Assembly: GCA_017511205.1 (NCBI GenBank)
Contig: JAFWLE010000010.1
Span: forward strand, 1 to 64,000
Reading direction: 5' to 3'
Origin: Candidatus Saccharimonadota bacterium
Lineage (GTDB): Bacteria; Patescibacteriota; Saccharimonadia; Saccharimonadales; Saccharimonadaceae
DNA length: 64,000 bases
Under the pieces are notes generated by a model. It saw only the letters and a program-made list of their open reading frames with translations, made no database searches and was not told where the DNA came from. Shown here piece after piece: positions 42,491-53,775 of this stretch. A program made the translations under genes and the position numbers. How positions within the stretch are numbered: the stretch's first letter is position 1; each line of letters starts with the position of its first letter.

Positions 42491-42601
42491 ATTTTAAATA
42501 AAAGTTTTCCACAACCAATCAAATATTATTCAATAATCATTTAAATTATTCTTGCATTTTCATTTTGCTTATGATAGCATAAAAACAAGAAGAGGTCGTG
42601 C

Positions 42602-45600
42602 ATGACGAAAAGGTGTTTTAGGTGTGTTTTCAAAAAGCATTCTTCCACCAAAAGATTTGGTGTACTATATGGTTTTTGCCTCGTTCTACTTACCATTATT
42701 CTCTCAAATTGTAATATTAGTCTAGTTTCTGCTTCTGATTATTCTCTATCTCTTACCACTGATACTGATATCGAATTAAATACCCTTGCTGGTGATACAG
42801 CTATAAATGAAAGTAGTATTAATGTAGCTACTACTTGTAGAGCTGGTTATAATCTTTTTCTTACTACTTCAGTAAGCAACAATAATCTATATCTAGATGG
42901 TAATGTTGATAATAGTGGTGATAATTCTTTTATTGCTCCAGCCGACGGCACTACCGCTCTTACTAATGCTGCTAACACTTGGGGCTATTTGTTATCTTCT
43001 AGTGCGCCTACCAGTGATAGTGTTTTCTTACCAGTTTCATCTAGCCTACTAAATCCAGCTATCCTTAAAACTGATCAAGAAACTGCTTCAGAAGAAGATA
43101 TTAATGACAGCTTCCCGATTTACTATGGCACCAATGTTAGTCCGACTTTAATGAAAGGTGCTTATACGATGATTCCAGAAGATTCATCCACAGAAACTCT
43201 CACAAATGGAGGCTTAGTTTACTATCTAACCGCAAGTTTTAACTGTATCGAAACTCTAGATATTAATTTCAATCAAAATCTAGATGGAGCCGGCGGAGAA
43301 ACTTCCGAAGATCCAGAAGACACCGTCTCTAACTTCCCAGCAGCCAATGAAAGTACCATCAACCAAGTACTTCAAACTCTAACACTCAGCAGTAAAACAC
43401 CTACTCGCACCAAAGGCTACCTTTTCAAAGAATGGAATACTGAGCCCGATGGAAGCGGTACTAGCTATAATCCCAGAAGCAGCATTAAAATCGGCTCCAA
43501 TACCTCAGCCGGTGAACTTAGTGGAAACGTCACTTTGTATGCCATTTGGCAGCAAACCATCACCTTTAATTTCGATGGTAATGGTTTTTATTTTGACGAA
43601 AATGAAACTGAAGAAACTAATAATATCACTTACGCCGCAACCTGTTCAACACAAACCACCGCGGTTGATTACGCTATTGCTAGAACTCAAAACGTCAATG
43701 ATGACGGCACAATGAAATATCTTTACGATTCCAACACACCAGAAGAAGAAACTATTACTATTCCTGATGCTAGCTCTCTTAGGGTGGAACTCTTTTATGG
43801 TTATGATCAAAATGGCGGCATGGATGTCTATTATGGTGGTAATTCCAACTCTGGCTCACATTACGGTTATTTTTGGCAAAATGCTTGGGAAAACAACAAC
43901 GAAATCAGCACTGACATTTTTACGGTAAATAGTAATACCGTCAGTTTCCTCACAAAACGCTGGGGTCCGCCAGCCAAAGAATACTACGGTTACTATGCTA
44001 AAATCCACCCCCTAAACAGCAGCGGCATTCCGATCCCTTATGAAAACCAAATCACTCAAAAAACCTGTGAATATGAAAAAATATCAGGCGACTATAAAAC
44101 ACCACTTAGCGGCAACTACCCATTCTATAAATGGCAAGCTGACTCATCCAACCATTACTTCTCGCAAGAAGAAGATTTTAACCAAATGCTAGAAAATGGT
44201 GTTTTTAACGATTATTTAGGCCAGACCTTCACCTTTGACGCTGTTTACGAAACCGTTACATTCAACTTCCTTGGCGGTGGCCTTTACTTTGACGAGAATA
44301 AAACCGAAGACATTAATACTGTCACCTATGCCAATACCTGCACCGAGCATTCAGCCTATATCGGCGACACACCAACTATATCCAAAACCCCCAACATAAA
44401 TAACGACAGTACTATGCAAGAATACTACAATTCTAACGAACAAGAAACAGATACTGTTTCATTCTCTGGCGCAAATAAACTAAAAGTAGAACTAACTTAT
44501 GGTTACGACAATAATGGCGGTATGCAACTGTTCACTGGTATACCAGCAGACGATGGCAATTACGAAGATGACGAAACCTATTATAGCTATTTCTGGTCAG
44601 GAGACTGGGAAGATGCCGAACAAACTTCTTCAATTACACTTTTCTTAGATTCTGATACGGTAACATTCATTACAACCAGGTGGGGTGAGCCCACCAAGGA
44701 CTATTACGGCTATCATGCAAAAGTTACCCCAATCTATAACAACGAACATTCCGGAGCAACTTATGGCTCCTATGAAATTTGTGGTTGGCAAACCATTGAA
44801 GGCGAATTCAAACTCCCAATTTTAGACAACATTGAGCTAGACAATTGGTACATCTCATCTATAGACGAATATTTTCATAGAGAATCCGAAATCATTTCAG
44901 CACTTCAAAACGGCATGGGCTCAGATCTCGTCGGACAGACTTTAAGCATGGATCCAATTTATAATAGTATCGTAAGAATTGACTATAATAGTAACGACCT
45001 CTTCTTTGATAACGCTGAAACTAAGAAAACCAATACAGTATTATATAGCAACGTCTGCACCGAGCAAGACGGCGAAGAAGTCTGCAGCTGGCAAAGTGTT
45101 GCAGGCGAATATCAATTACCAATCCTAGTCAACATAGAATTCAAAGAATGGCATAGTGATTACCTAGGCAATTCTTTTACAAGTGAGTCAGAAATCCTAG
45201 AAATGCTTGAATCAAATGGTGATAATTACTACGGCCAAACTATCACCATTGACGCAAGGTATAACGCCGTCACCATCGTCTATAATGGTAATGGTCTTTA
45301 CTTTGATGAAAGCAAAACTAAAGAAACTAATACAGTAATATACGCAAATGCCTGCCAACCATTGGAATATGGCTATATTGGTGATACACCAACCGTCTCA
45401 AAGACTCCTAATGTAGAAGACGATGGCTCCGCCTCCAGCGGCTATGCTTACGATTTCACTCAAAATGATCCTATAACCATTCCTGGTGCAGATAAACTCA
45501 AAATTGAACTAAGCTATGGAATTGAAAGCGGCTACGATCAATTGTATATATTTGAGGGCACCTACAGCGGAGAAATAAATGAGAATCTTTCTGCCGGACA

Positions 45601-48600
45601 AATAAAACAATTTACTGGCGGAGAAAATTACGATACAAATACAGACCATAGCGGAGAAGCAACATTTATCGTAGATGGCAATACTGTATCTTTTGTATTC
45701 TTCGGTAACGATTACGAAGACAACGGTTATTATGGTTATTACGCCAAAGTATATCCTGTATACAATGAAGAACAAGAAAACACAACTTATGACAGCCTCG
45801 GTGAAACCTGTGGTTGGCAAGCCGTAAAAGGCGAATATACATTACCAATTCTTGGTTATAGTACATTTAGCGAATGGTACTATGATGATGGCGAAGGGCA
45901 TCGATCTTTTAGCAACGAAGAAGATATCATTAGCGCACTCCATAATAGTATGGGTGAAGACTATTCTGGCCAAACACTCACGCTAAATGCAGCTCACCAA
46001 GACCCCATCACATTCATCTTTAACGGCAACGGTCTTTACTTTGATGAAAATGAAACAGAGGAGACTAATACCGTAATTTATGCTGACACTTGCACCACGA
46101 AACAAGGTTATATAGGCAACAATTACGAAGAAGTTATGACATCAAACATCAATACGGGCGGTATCCAGAATGGCGCCTATACCAATGAAGAATACATCCT
46201 AGAAACTGTAACCATACCAGAAGCAAACAAGCTAAAAGTAGTAGTTAATTATGGAGTCACCGGAAACTCTTCTCAAGCATATGTGCTAGATGGCGAATGG
46301 AACGGCGATTGGGATTATTGGTTTAGTAGATGGGACAGGAATCGTCTTTCTAGTGAAACAGACACTATTGGTACTAAAACCTATATAATAAACGACAATA
46401 CGACGACCATCTACGCAACAGGCTGGAACACGCCAACATCTGGTTATGACTATGGCTACTATTTTAAAATCTATCCAATCTATGATGAAGAGCAAAATAA
46501 TACTACTTATAGCCCATATGAAATCTGTGGCTGGCAGGCTGTAGAAGGAACTTATAAATCTCCTATCACATTGGAGAGTGAAAGTACCTTTAATCATTGG
46601 TATTCTGATTATATTGAGTCCATCGACAGTAATCTCCAGTATGATGACGATGAATCGCAAATCATAGATAATTTGTCAGACTGGCTTGGACAAAACCTAT
46701 CTGGCCAAACCATCACTTTCCAAGCCGATTGGAACCAAATAGTTAATATCACTGTCAATTTAGACGAGCATGTTAGAAGTATCGGGATTTATGATTGGAA
46801 TGACGGAACAACCATAAATATTGTTAACAATAACGGTAATGGTGATGGCACCGAAACAGCTACTATTAGCCTAAAAACCAATGTAAGCTACAATATTTCA
46901 GCAAGTTATGATTTGGGATATGAAATAAACACCTGGACCACCACTGAAGGTGGTACGCTAGATGATTCCGTCAGTGAGGTCACTAATTACATATTGACCG
47001 GCACAGCTACACTTGGGCTTACTAGTAAATTTAAACAACCGCCAATTTCCTGTAATACACCAATCCCAGCTCAAAACATTACCTATATGCAAGATATTAC
47101 GCCAGCAAATAAAGCTGCAGTCTTTTCCAGCATGGAAACCAATACCGCTTATTACCTAAGAGACTCTCGCGACTATGAACCATATTGTGTAGCCAAACTT
47201 GCCGATGGAAACATCTGGTTCCTAGACAATCTGCGTTTAAATATCACGGATAACGAAGTCATAACCAACATAACAACTGCCAATACTAATGCTTCATCTA
47301 CTACGCTAAATTATTTCAAAAATGGTGGTGGATCATCATCAGACCAATACGCTATAAATGGCCTAAGCGGCTACGATTGGTCATATAGTCACAGTTATTC
47401 TGCCCCATTGGCCAGTACCTATTTCAAAAACCATATAACTACTCCCCGCGGTAATGGTAGTGGCAAAGTAGGTATCTTTTATAACTATTGTGCTGCCTCT
47501 GCCGGCTCATATTGTTACGGTAATGGTAGTTCCACCGGCTCTCCATCGGGCGATGCTACGGAAGACATTTGCCCAGTCAATTGGCGCATGCCTACCGGCG
47601 GAGCAAACGGTGAATACCAAATTCTCGCTAGAACTATCACTGGCTCTAATGCCACATCTTACAGTGATACTGATGCTAATAACATCAAAAATGCTCTTTC
47701 TATCTCAACCTCCGGATATACAAGCAATGGATCTTCAATAGATAGCCTAAATAGCTCTAGCTACTTCTGGTCCTCCACTTATTACGACTCCAATTATATG
47801 TATGAATCGTACACAGCATCAAATGCCGTATATCCACAGTATCATTCCACTGGTTCACGCACATTTGGTTTTTCTGTTCGCTGTCTCATGGAATCTCCAT
47901 CCCATGCCGTCACTGTATCACTAGATTCAGGCACCTCCAGCATCACATTTACCGATCAGTTCAATAGCACTCAAACCGCTACTACTGAAAGCCCAACCGT
48001 CAGCCTCAAAGAAGGGAGAGTTTACACAATTATCGCTACTATCGCTACCGGCTATGAATTCTCATCTTGGTCCACCGGCGCAAATGGCACTCTAGCTTCT
48101 AATCTAACCAACCCTACTACGTACTCAGTCACAGCTCCCACTACCCTTACTGCTACTTCTGAAGAGATTCCTAGCTATGCAGTAACTGTAAATATGGATT
48201 CACATTCTAATAGTGTCAGTTTCTATAATCCAGACTATGGCACGCAAACCGCGACTTCAGATGGGGTCACTGTATCCTTACGTCATGGAGCAGACTATAC
48301 CATCACAGCCACTACCGACCTCGGCTATGTGTTCGCCAATTGGTCCACCACTTCAAATGGCATATTAGCTAGTGCAAGTATAAATCCTACAACATACACT
48401 ATCACAGGCGAAGCCACTCTAGAGCTTACTAGCCAAATACCACCAGTGCCAAGTTCATGCAACAGAGAGATTACAGGTATTACATATTTGCAAGACATCA
48501 CCGAATTAAACAAATCTACGATTCTATCCGGCTTAACCACCAACACAGCCTATTATCTAAGGGACTCTCGCGATAACGAACCATATTGCGTAGCTAAGCT

Positions 48601-51600
48601 TGCTGATGGAAATCTCTGGTCTCTAGATAACCTAAGACTAGATCTCGCCAACCCAAACGTTATTGCTAATGTTACAGACTCCAACACAAATGCTTCAGCT
48701 ATTTCTCTTAATTACCTAAAAAATGGTGGTGGGACCACTTCAGATCAATATGCTACAAGCGGCTTATCTGGCTCTAATTGGACTAGCGGCTATAGCTATT
48801 CTGATCCATTAATTAATAGTTCCTATAGAAACTACACCGCTACATCTTACGGTAATGGTAGCGGCAAAACCGGCGTCTATTACAACTACTGTGCTGCTTC
48901 TGCCGGTTCTTACTGTTATGGCGACGGAACAAGTGCCGGTCCTTCGTCCGGCAACGCCACCGAAGACGTCTGTCCAATTGGTTGGCGTATGCCAACCAGC
49001 ATCTCGAACACTGGCGATTATCAAAAACTATCTATGGCTATCAATGGGCAAGGATGCAATATCGCTTGTAACGGATATAGTGCTACCATATTTCGCGAAA
49101 AACTATCTACTCCACTTTCAAGTTACTTTATAAATGGCTCGAGAATAACTGGCGAAGGAAGGTTCTGGTCATCTTCATACTTCAATGCGCGTTATATGAA
49201 CCAACTATCTGTCGACACATATAGTTACAATGTCATTACCAACAATCGAGATCGATCTTATGGTTTATCTGTCCGCTGTCTCCTTGGTGATGGCGCCTCA
49301 GCTCCACGCTCTACGGTAACTGTAAACTTAGATGAACATGTCCAAAGTGTTAGCTTTTACAACGCAATACTAGGCGCTCAAACAATCACAAACGAAAATA
49401 GTAACGGTGATGGCTCTCACACCGAAACTGTCTCCTTAGCTCAAAACGCTACTTATATTATTTCTTCAAGCTTCTCCACTGGCTATACCACAAACGAATG
49501 GATTACCACAACAAATGGCATTCTTGGTAATAATATCGCCGCTGCCACTTCCTATATAATAACTGGCGATGCTACTCTCTCCCTCACATCCAAGCAACCC
49601 TCCTACATGAGTAACTTTACAACTAATATGTGTAACAATTTATCCACCAATGACATCATAGAACTTAAAGACTATCGTGACGGCGAAATCTACAGAATTG
49701 CAAAACTAGCCGATGATAACTGTTGGATGCTAGACAATCTAAGACTAGACCTTACAGATAACACTATTACAACGAATCTTACTAGCTCCAACACTAACGC
49801 CAGTAATAATACTTTAAATTACCTCAAAAATGGTGGTGGCACCACTTCAGATCAATATGCTATAAGCGGTTTAACTGGCTCTAATTGGACTAGCGGCTAT
49901 AGCTATTCTGATCCAAAAGTTAATAACGCATACAAAGACGATACTACTACATCTTATGGTAATGGCAGCGGTAAAAGCGGTGTCTACTACAACTACTGTG
50001 CTGCATCTGCCGGTTCTTACTGCTATGGTGACGGTACTAGCTATACTAACAGCCCATCCTCCGATCCTAACACTAATACACTCATGGATACAAACGAAGA
50101 TATCTGCCCGGCAGGTTGGCGTATGCCTACAGGTGGAGATAACGGTGAATACAAAGGTCTAGCTGTCGCTATCACTAATTCTAGTAGCAACTCATACAGT
50201 GGCACTGATGCTACCAATATCCGTAATGCTCTCTCCACCCCGCTTTCTGGATATATTAATAGCGGCTCGCTGTCTAACCAAAATAGCTATGGCTACCTTT
50301 GGTCTTCTACCTATAACAGCAATAGAAGTATCTATAACTCATACGCATCATCAACTTCTGTTTATCCGCAAAACAATGCCTATCGCAATATTGGTTATTC
50401 TGTCCGTTGCCTTCTTGATGACCATGCCTTCTCCGAAATCACTGTAAATTTAGACTCCAATATCAATAGCATCACCTTTACCAATCCAGTCTATGGAACA
50501 ACCGTAGTAACTTCGAATAATAGTACTATAGAACTAAGAAAAGGCGTAGAATATGAAATTAAAGCCGAAATTCCTCTAGGTTATGAATTTGTCGGTTGGG
50601 CCACCAGCGAAAATGGCACACTCAGCTCTACTTCTACTAATCCTGCCACTTTCACCATTACTAGCACATCCACTCTTTCCGCCACCTCACAAGCTGCCTC
50701 CAGTTACACTGTCACAGTCAATCTAGATGAGCACTCATCCAGCGTAGGGTTCTATTACGCGGACTCAGCCGTCCAACAAATTATCAATACCAACAATAAT
50801 GGTGACGGTACTCACACTGGTACAATCACTCTATATAGCAACACCACATATATGATTGCTCCAAGCTTTGCTGACGATTATAAGTTTAGCGCTTGGTCTA
50901 CAACGACAAACGGAACTCTAGGCAACTCCGCCTCAACAGCCACAACCTATAATATCACTGGTACCTCTACCCTCTCGCTTACTAGTATATCTAAAACCGG
51001 TGCTACTACCTTAATTGCTGGCTTCAAACTCAACAGCAATATTAAATCTGTAGCTGAAAAAACTATAATTAATCATGGTATTGTTTCATCTACAATCAAA
51101 GCTCTTCGTATGTCAGATTATCTACCTGCTGATTTTATCCCATCTGACACTAACACCGTCTCTACGCCAGATTCAGAATATCCTGTTTATGTTTTCTTTG
51201 ACAATACTAATAATGCTGGCATTATATACTTCTACACCGAAGCTAAGGAAATTTATATGAATGCAAACTCTAGCTCTGCCTTTAATGCCTACGCTGCCCT
51301 CACTGACATTTCCGCATTATCTAATTGGAATACTAGTAACGTCACAGATATGGATTATATGTTTGCAAGCAACTACTCTCTTACCAACATAGATGCTCTT
51401 GCAAACTGGGACACCAGTAATGTCACAGATATGAATGGTATGTTTATTGATGCTATCTCTCTCACTAACATAGATGGTGCAATTAACTGGGATACTAGCA
51501 GCGTCACAAACATGAGCGACATGTTCGTGGAAACTCAGTCCCTTACCAACATAGATGGTGCAATTAACTGGGATACTAGCAGCGTCACAAACATGGGCGG

Positions 51601-53701
51601 CATGTTCAATGCATGTTTCCAAGATAGCTGTGAATCTTCCCTTGCTAACATAGATGGCGCTATTAATTGGGATACTAGCAGTGTCACAGATATGGGTTAT
51701 ATGTTCAATGGCAACTACTATCTTACCAACATAGATGCTCTCGCAAACTGGAATACCAGTAATGTTACGAATATGTCCCGTATGTTTAGTGGCACCAAAT
51801 CTCTTACTAACATAGATGGAGCAATTAACTGGGATACTAGTAGCGTTACGAGTATGCGCAGTATGTTCGACCAAACCGACGCCCTAGCCAACATAGATGG
51901 CGCTATTAATTGGGATACTAGTAGCGTCACAGATATGAGCTATATGTTCTGGAATACTTCTTCACTCACCAATATAGACGGCGCTATTAATTGGGATACT
52001 AGCAGTGTCACGGACATGAGCTGTATGTTCCAAAATGCTTCCTCCCTCACCAACATAGACGGCGCTATTAATTGGAATACTAGCAGCGTCATAGATATGA
52101 GCGGTATGTTCTCTGATGCTTATTCCCTTACTAATACCAACGGAGCGAACGATTGGGATATTAAAAATGTTAAAGCCACCACAGGAGAAACTGACTGGTC
52201 AAATAATAGATTCAATTACATGTTCTATTTCGCAGGAAATAGTGGCACTTCAGAATACCATCCCACCTTCACTAAACGATCTGGTACTTGGGATGATAAT
52301 GGAACTTTCATCCCTGATGATACTACTACGTCTACTACCACTATTACCGTATACTTTGATTCAAATATCAACAGTATTAGGCTAAGCGGTGAATTTCCAG
52401 ACTCTGGTTCATATACAACTCAAACTATCTCCACTTCGGGCGACACTATTTCGCTTAATCGTGGTAATTCTTATAGAATCTTCGCCGACACCACCTCTGG
52501 TTATGAATTAGCCCTCTGGAACCCAGGAGAAAACGGAATCATTCCATCGAACAAGCTTTCCATCAATTCTAGATCGGGTGATGACAATACTTACTTTACT
52601 CCAACTGACGATACCACCCTCACCGCAACTAGCCAGCCAATCCCAAGTAATGTGACTACAACTGTTAATATGGATTCAAATATTAACAAAGTTTCGTTCT
52701 GTAATGATAAATATAATATATATAACACAAATACTTTTACTTACGATTGCACATCCACCTCAACAAATGATAACACCGTCACCTTAAAGCAAGGCGTCAC
52801 CTATCGTGTCACCGCTGCCACCAAACAAGGTTATGAAATCTCTTCTTACACTACCACTGGCGCTACTATAGCTAACACCAGCGGTGCTCACACCAACTTC
52901 ACTCCGTCTGGCGCTTCAACTCTCACCGTCACTTCTACTACAGCTGCTTCCACTAACACCGTAACTGTTAACATGGATTCCAATATACAATACGCCACCT
53001 TCACCAATCCAGACTGGCCAACCAAAGTTGCTATTCGAAATGGCTCCACCGTAAAACTAAGAGAAAATACTAACTATACCGTTACAGCCTATACCAAAAC
53101 TGGCTACGAACTCGCCACATGGACTACTACAGCTAACGGTACACTGAGCTCTACTTCTTCCAACCCGACCACTTACACAGTTTCCGATGATACTACTCTT
53201 ACCGTAACAAGTTCTGCCATTCCATCCTATACTGTCACAGTAAATATGGATAGCAACGTCAGTAGCATTAGCTTCTATCATGCAAACTATGGTATTCAAA
53301 CAGTATCTACTAGTGGTGACACAGTTTCATTAAAGCATGGCACGAACTACACCATCACCGCTACCTACGCAAATGGTTACGAATTTGATACCTGGTCTAC
53401 TACAGCTAATGGAACCCTCGATTCCGCCTCTTCTGCCACCACCAATTATTCCGTTTCAGGCACAGCTACTTTAAGTCTCACTAGTAAAAACATCAATTAT
53501 ACTTGTACCAAACAGTATCGTCTCCAAAATACCGATGGTACATACCCAGAAACCTATACACAGGACGGACAAGAAACCAATCTCCACTATGGTGATACTT
53601 GTACCTATACTAAATCAGAAACCAACTACATCACTCAATCTAATACCGTCACCATAACAGAAGACACCACCATTTCGTTAGACCTTCCACTTGATATTTA
53701 A
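42602..53701 (+). CDS. giant multi-domain surface protein (3699 aa)
   Basis: Signal peptide (about 15-45), then the shared beta module (about 46-225), and an InlB-type repeat (about 245-315). Five copies follow of a module NGNGLYFDENETEETNTV (about 320-1375), four with a CUB-like insert (KLKVELSYG...). Three FISUMP-like domains lie at about 1483-1764, 1951-2230 and 2336-2606, each with AYYLRDSRD, YNYCAASAGSYCYG and a terminal SVRCLL, separated by divergent InlB B-type repeats (TVNMDSHSNSVSF..). About 2900-3215 are ten BspA-type 27-residue repeats (LTNIDGAINWDTSSVTNM). More B-type repeats run to the end. The C-terminus has no anchor. The FISUMP domains are homologous to the DGR target but their DNA does not match TR. 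It is probably an adhesin. Confidence 0.88.
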   Translation: MTKRCFRCVFKKHSSTKRFGVLYGFCLVLLTIILSNCNISLVSASDYSLSLTTDTDIELNTLAGDTAINESSINVATTCRAGYNLFLTTSVSNNNLYLDGNVDNSGDNSFIAPADGTTALTNAANTWGYLLSSSAPTSDSVFLPVSSSLLNPAILKTDQETASEEDINDSFPIYYGTNVSPTLMKGAYTMIPEDSSTETLTNGGLVYYLTASFNCIETLDINFNQNLDGAGGETSEDPEDTVSNFPAANESTINQVLQTLTLSSKTPTRTKGYLFKEWNTEPDGSGTSYNPRSSIKIGSNTSAGELSGNVTLYAIWQQTITFNFDGNGFYFDENETEETNNITYAATCSTQTTAVDYAIARTQNVNDDGTMKYLYDSNTPEEETITIPDASSLRVELFYGYDQNGGMDVYYGGNSNSGSHYGYFWQNAWENNNEISTDIFTVNSNTVSFLTKRWGPPAKEYYGYYAKIHPLNSSGIPIPYENQITQKTCEYEKISGDYKTPLSGNYPFYKWQADSSNHYFSQEEDFNQMLENGVFNDYLGQTFTFDAVYETVTFNFLGGGLYFDENKTEDINTVTYANTCTEHSAYIGDTPTISKTPNINNDSTMQEYYNSNEQETDTVSFSGANKLKVELTYGYDNNGGMQLFTGIPADDGNYEDDETYYSYFWSGDWEDAEQTSSITLFLDSDTVTFITTRWGEPTKDYYGYHAKVTPIYNNEHSGATYGSYEICGWQTIEGEFKLPILDNIELDNWYISSIDEYFHRESEIISALQNGMGSDLVGQTLSMDPIYNSIVRIDYNSNDLFFDNAETKKTNTVLYSNVCTEQDGEEVCSWQSVAGEYQLPILVNIEFKEWHSDYLGNSFTSESEILEMLESNGDNYYGQTITIDARYNAVTIVYNGNGLYFDESKTKETNTVIYANACQPLEYGYIGDTPTVSKTPNVEDDGSASSGYAYDFTQNDPITIPGADKLKIELSYGIESGYDQLYIFEGTYSGEINENLSAGQIKQFTGGENYDTNTDHSGEATFIVDGNTVSFVFFGNDYEDNGYYGYYAKVYPVYNEEQENTTYDSLGETCGWQAVKGEYTLPILGYSTFSEWYYDDGEGHRSFSNEEDIISALHNSMGEDYSGQTLTLNAAHQDPITFIFNGNGLYFDENETEETNTVIYADTCTTKQGYIGNNYEEVMTSNINTGGIQNGAYTNEEYILETVTIPEANKLKVVVNYGVTGNSSQAYVLDGEWNGDWDYWFSRWDRNRLSSETDTIGTKTYIINDNTTTIYATGWNTPTSGYDYGYYFKIYPIYDEEQNNTTYSPYEICGWQAVEGTYKSPITLESESTFNHWYSDYIESIDSNLQYDDDESQIIDNLSDWLGQNLSGQTITFQADWNQIVNITVNLDEHVRSIGIYDWNDGTTINIVNNNGNGDGTETATISLKTNVSYNISASYDLGYEINTWTTTEGGTLDDSVSEVTNYILTGTATLGLTSKFKQPPISCNTPIPAQNITYMQDITPANKAAVFSSMETNTAYYLRDSRDYEPYCVAKLADGNIWFLDNLRLNITDNEVITNITTANTNASSTTLNYFKNGGGSSSDQYAINGLSGYDWSYSHSYSAPLASTYFKNHITTPRGNGSGKVGIFYNYCAASAGSYCYGNGSSTGSPSGDATEDICPVNWRMPTGGANGEYQILARTITGSNATSYSDTDANNIKNALSISTSGYTSNGSSIDSLNSSSYFWSSTYYDSNYMYESYTASNAVYPQYHSTGSRTFGFSVRCLMESPSHAVTVSLDSGTSSITFTDQFNSTQTATTESPTVSLKEGRVYTIIATIATGYEFSSWSTGANGTLASNLTNPTTYSVTAPTTLTATSEEIPSYAVTVNMDSHSNSVSFYNPDYGTQTATSDGVTVSLRHGADYTITATTDLGYVFANWSTTSNGILASASINPTTYTITGEATLELTSQIPPVPSSCNREITGITYLQDITELNKSTILSGLTTNTAYYLRDSRDNEPYCVAKLADGNLWSLDNLRLDLANPNVIANVTDSNTNASAISLNYLKNGGGTTSDQYATSGLSGSNWTSGYSYSDPLINSSYRNYTATSYGNGSGKTGVYYNYCAASAGSYCYGDGTSAGPSSGNATEDVCPIGWRMPTSISNTGDYQKLSMAINGQGCNIACNGYSATIFREKLSTPLSSYFINGSRITGEGRFWSSSYFNARYMNQLSVDTYSYNVITNNRDRSYGLSVRCLLGDGASAPRSTVTVNLDEHVQSVSFYNAILGAQTITNENSNGDGSHTETVSLAQNATYIISSSFSTGYTTNEWITTTNGILGNNIAAATSYIITGDATLSLTSKQPSYMSNFTTNMCNNLSTNDIIELKDYRDGEIYRIAKLADDNCWMLDNLRLDLTDNTITTNLTSSNTNASNNTLNYLKNGGGTTSDQYAISGLTGSNWTSGYSYSDPKVNNAYKDDTTTSYGNGSGKSGVYYNYCAASAGSYCYGDGTSYTNSPSSDPNTNTLMDTNEDICPAGWRMPTGGDNGEYKGLAVAITNSSSNSYSGTDATNIRNALSTPLSGYINSGSLSNQNSYGYLWSSTYNSNRSIYNSYASSTSVYPQNNAYRNIGYSVRCLLDDHAFSEITVNLDSNINSITFTNPVYGTTVVTSNNSTIELRKGVEYEIKAEIPLGYEFVGWATSENGTLSSTSTNPATFTITSTSTLSATSQAASSYTVTVNLDEHSSSVGFYYADSAVQQIINTNNNGDGTHTGTITLYSNTTYMIAPSFADDYKFSAWSTTTNGTLGNSASTATTYNITGTSTLSLTSISKTGATTLIAGFKLNSNIKSVAEKTIINHGIVSSTIKALRMSDYLPADFIPSDTNTVSTPDSEYPVYVFFDNTNNAGIIYFYTEAKEIYMNANSSSAFNAYAALTDISALSNWNTSNVTDMDYMFASNYSLTNIDALANWDTSNVTDMNGMFIDAISLTNIDGAINWDTSSVTNMSDMFVETQSLTNIDGAINWDTSSVTNMGGMFNACFQDSCESSLANIDGAINWDTSSVTDMGYMFNGNYYLTNIDALANWNTSNVTNMSRMFSGTKSLTNIDGAINWDTSSVTSMRSMFDQTDALANIDGAINWDTSSVTDMSYMFWNTSSLTNIDGAINWDTSSVTDMSCMFQNASSLTNIDGAINWNTSSVIDMSGMFSDAYSLTNTNGANDWDIKNVKATTGETDWSNNRFNYMFYFAGNSGTSEYHPTFTKRSGTWDDNGTFIPDDTTTSTTTITVYFDSNINSIRLSGEFPDSGSYTTQTISTSGDTISLNRGNSYRIFADTTSGYELALWNPGENGIIPSNKLSINSRSGDDNTYFTPTDDTTLTATSQPIPSNVTTTVNMDSNINKVSFCNDKYNIYNTNTFTYDCTSTSTNDNTVTLKQGVTYRVTAATKQGYEISSYTTTGATIANTSGAHTNFTPSGASTLTVTSTTAASTNTVTVNMDSNIQYATFTNPDWPTKVAIRNGSTVKLRENTNYTVTAYTKTGYELATWTTTANGTLSSTSSNPTTYTVSDDTTLTVTSSAIPSYTVTVNMDSNVSSISFYHANYGIQTVSTSGDTVSLKHGTNYTITATYANGYEFDTWSTTANGTLDSASSATTNYSVSGTATLSLTSKNINYTCTKQYRLQNTDGTYPETYTQDGQETNLHYGDTCTYTKSETNYITQSNTVTITEDTTISLDLPLDI
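51299..52140 (+). repeat. 81-bp tandem repeats coding for BspA-type 27-residue units
   Basis: Ten nearly identical units with consensus LTNIDGAINWDTSSVTDMxxMF, highly conserved also at DNA level, followed by a degenerate unit. One unit (around 51600) has a 6-residue insertion. Recombination could vary the copy number. Confidence 0.9.
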
Positions 53702-53775
53702 GAGGCTCTCTTCATCCCCCTTTCTCAAATCCAAAATCTGTATTATAATATAGTGTATATGTTAAAAGGAGTGTT

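Noticed and set aside
47050-50420. Additional DGR variable repeats in the giant protein
   Set aside because: The protein domains are homologous, but DNA identity with TR is limited to about 8-10 nt near the end, with no A-specific pattern.
53057-53299. Minus-strand ORFs within the giant gene
   Set aside because: Antisense shadows, no RBS or promoter, and composition mirrors the Thr/Ser-rich plus-strand frame.
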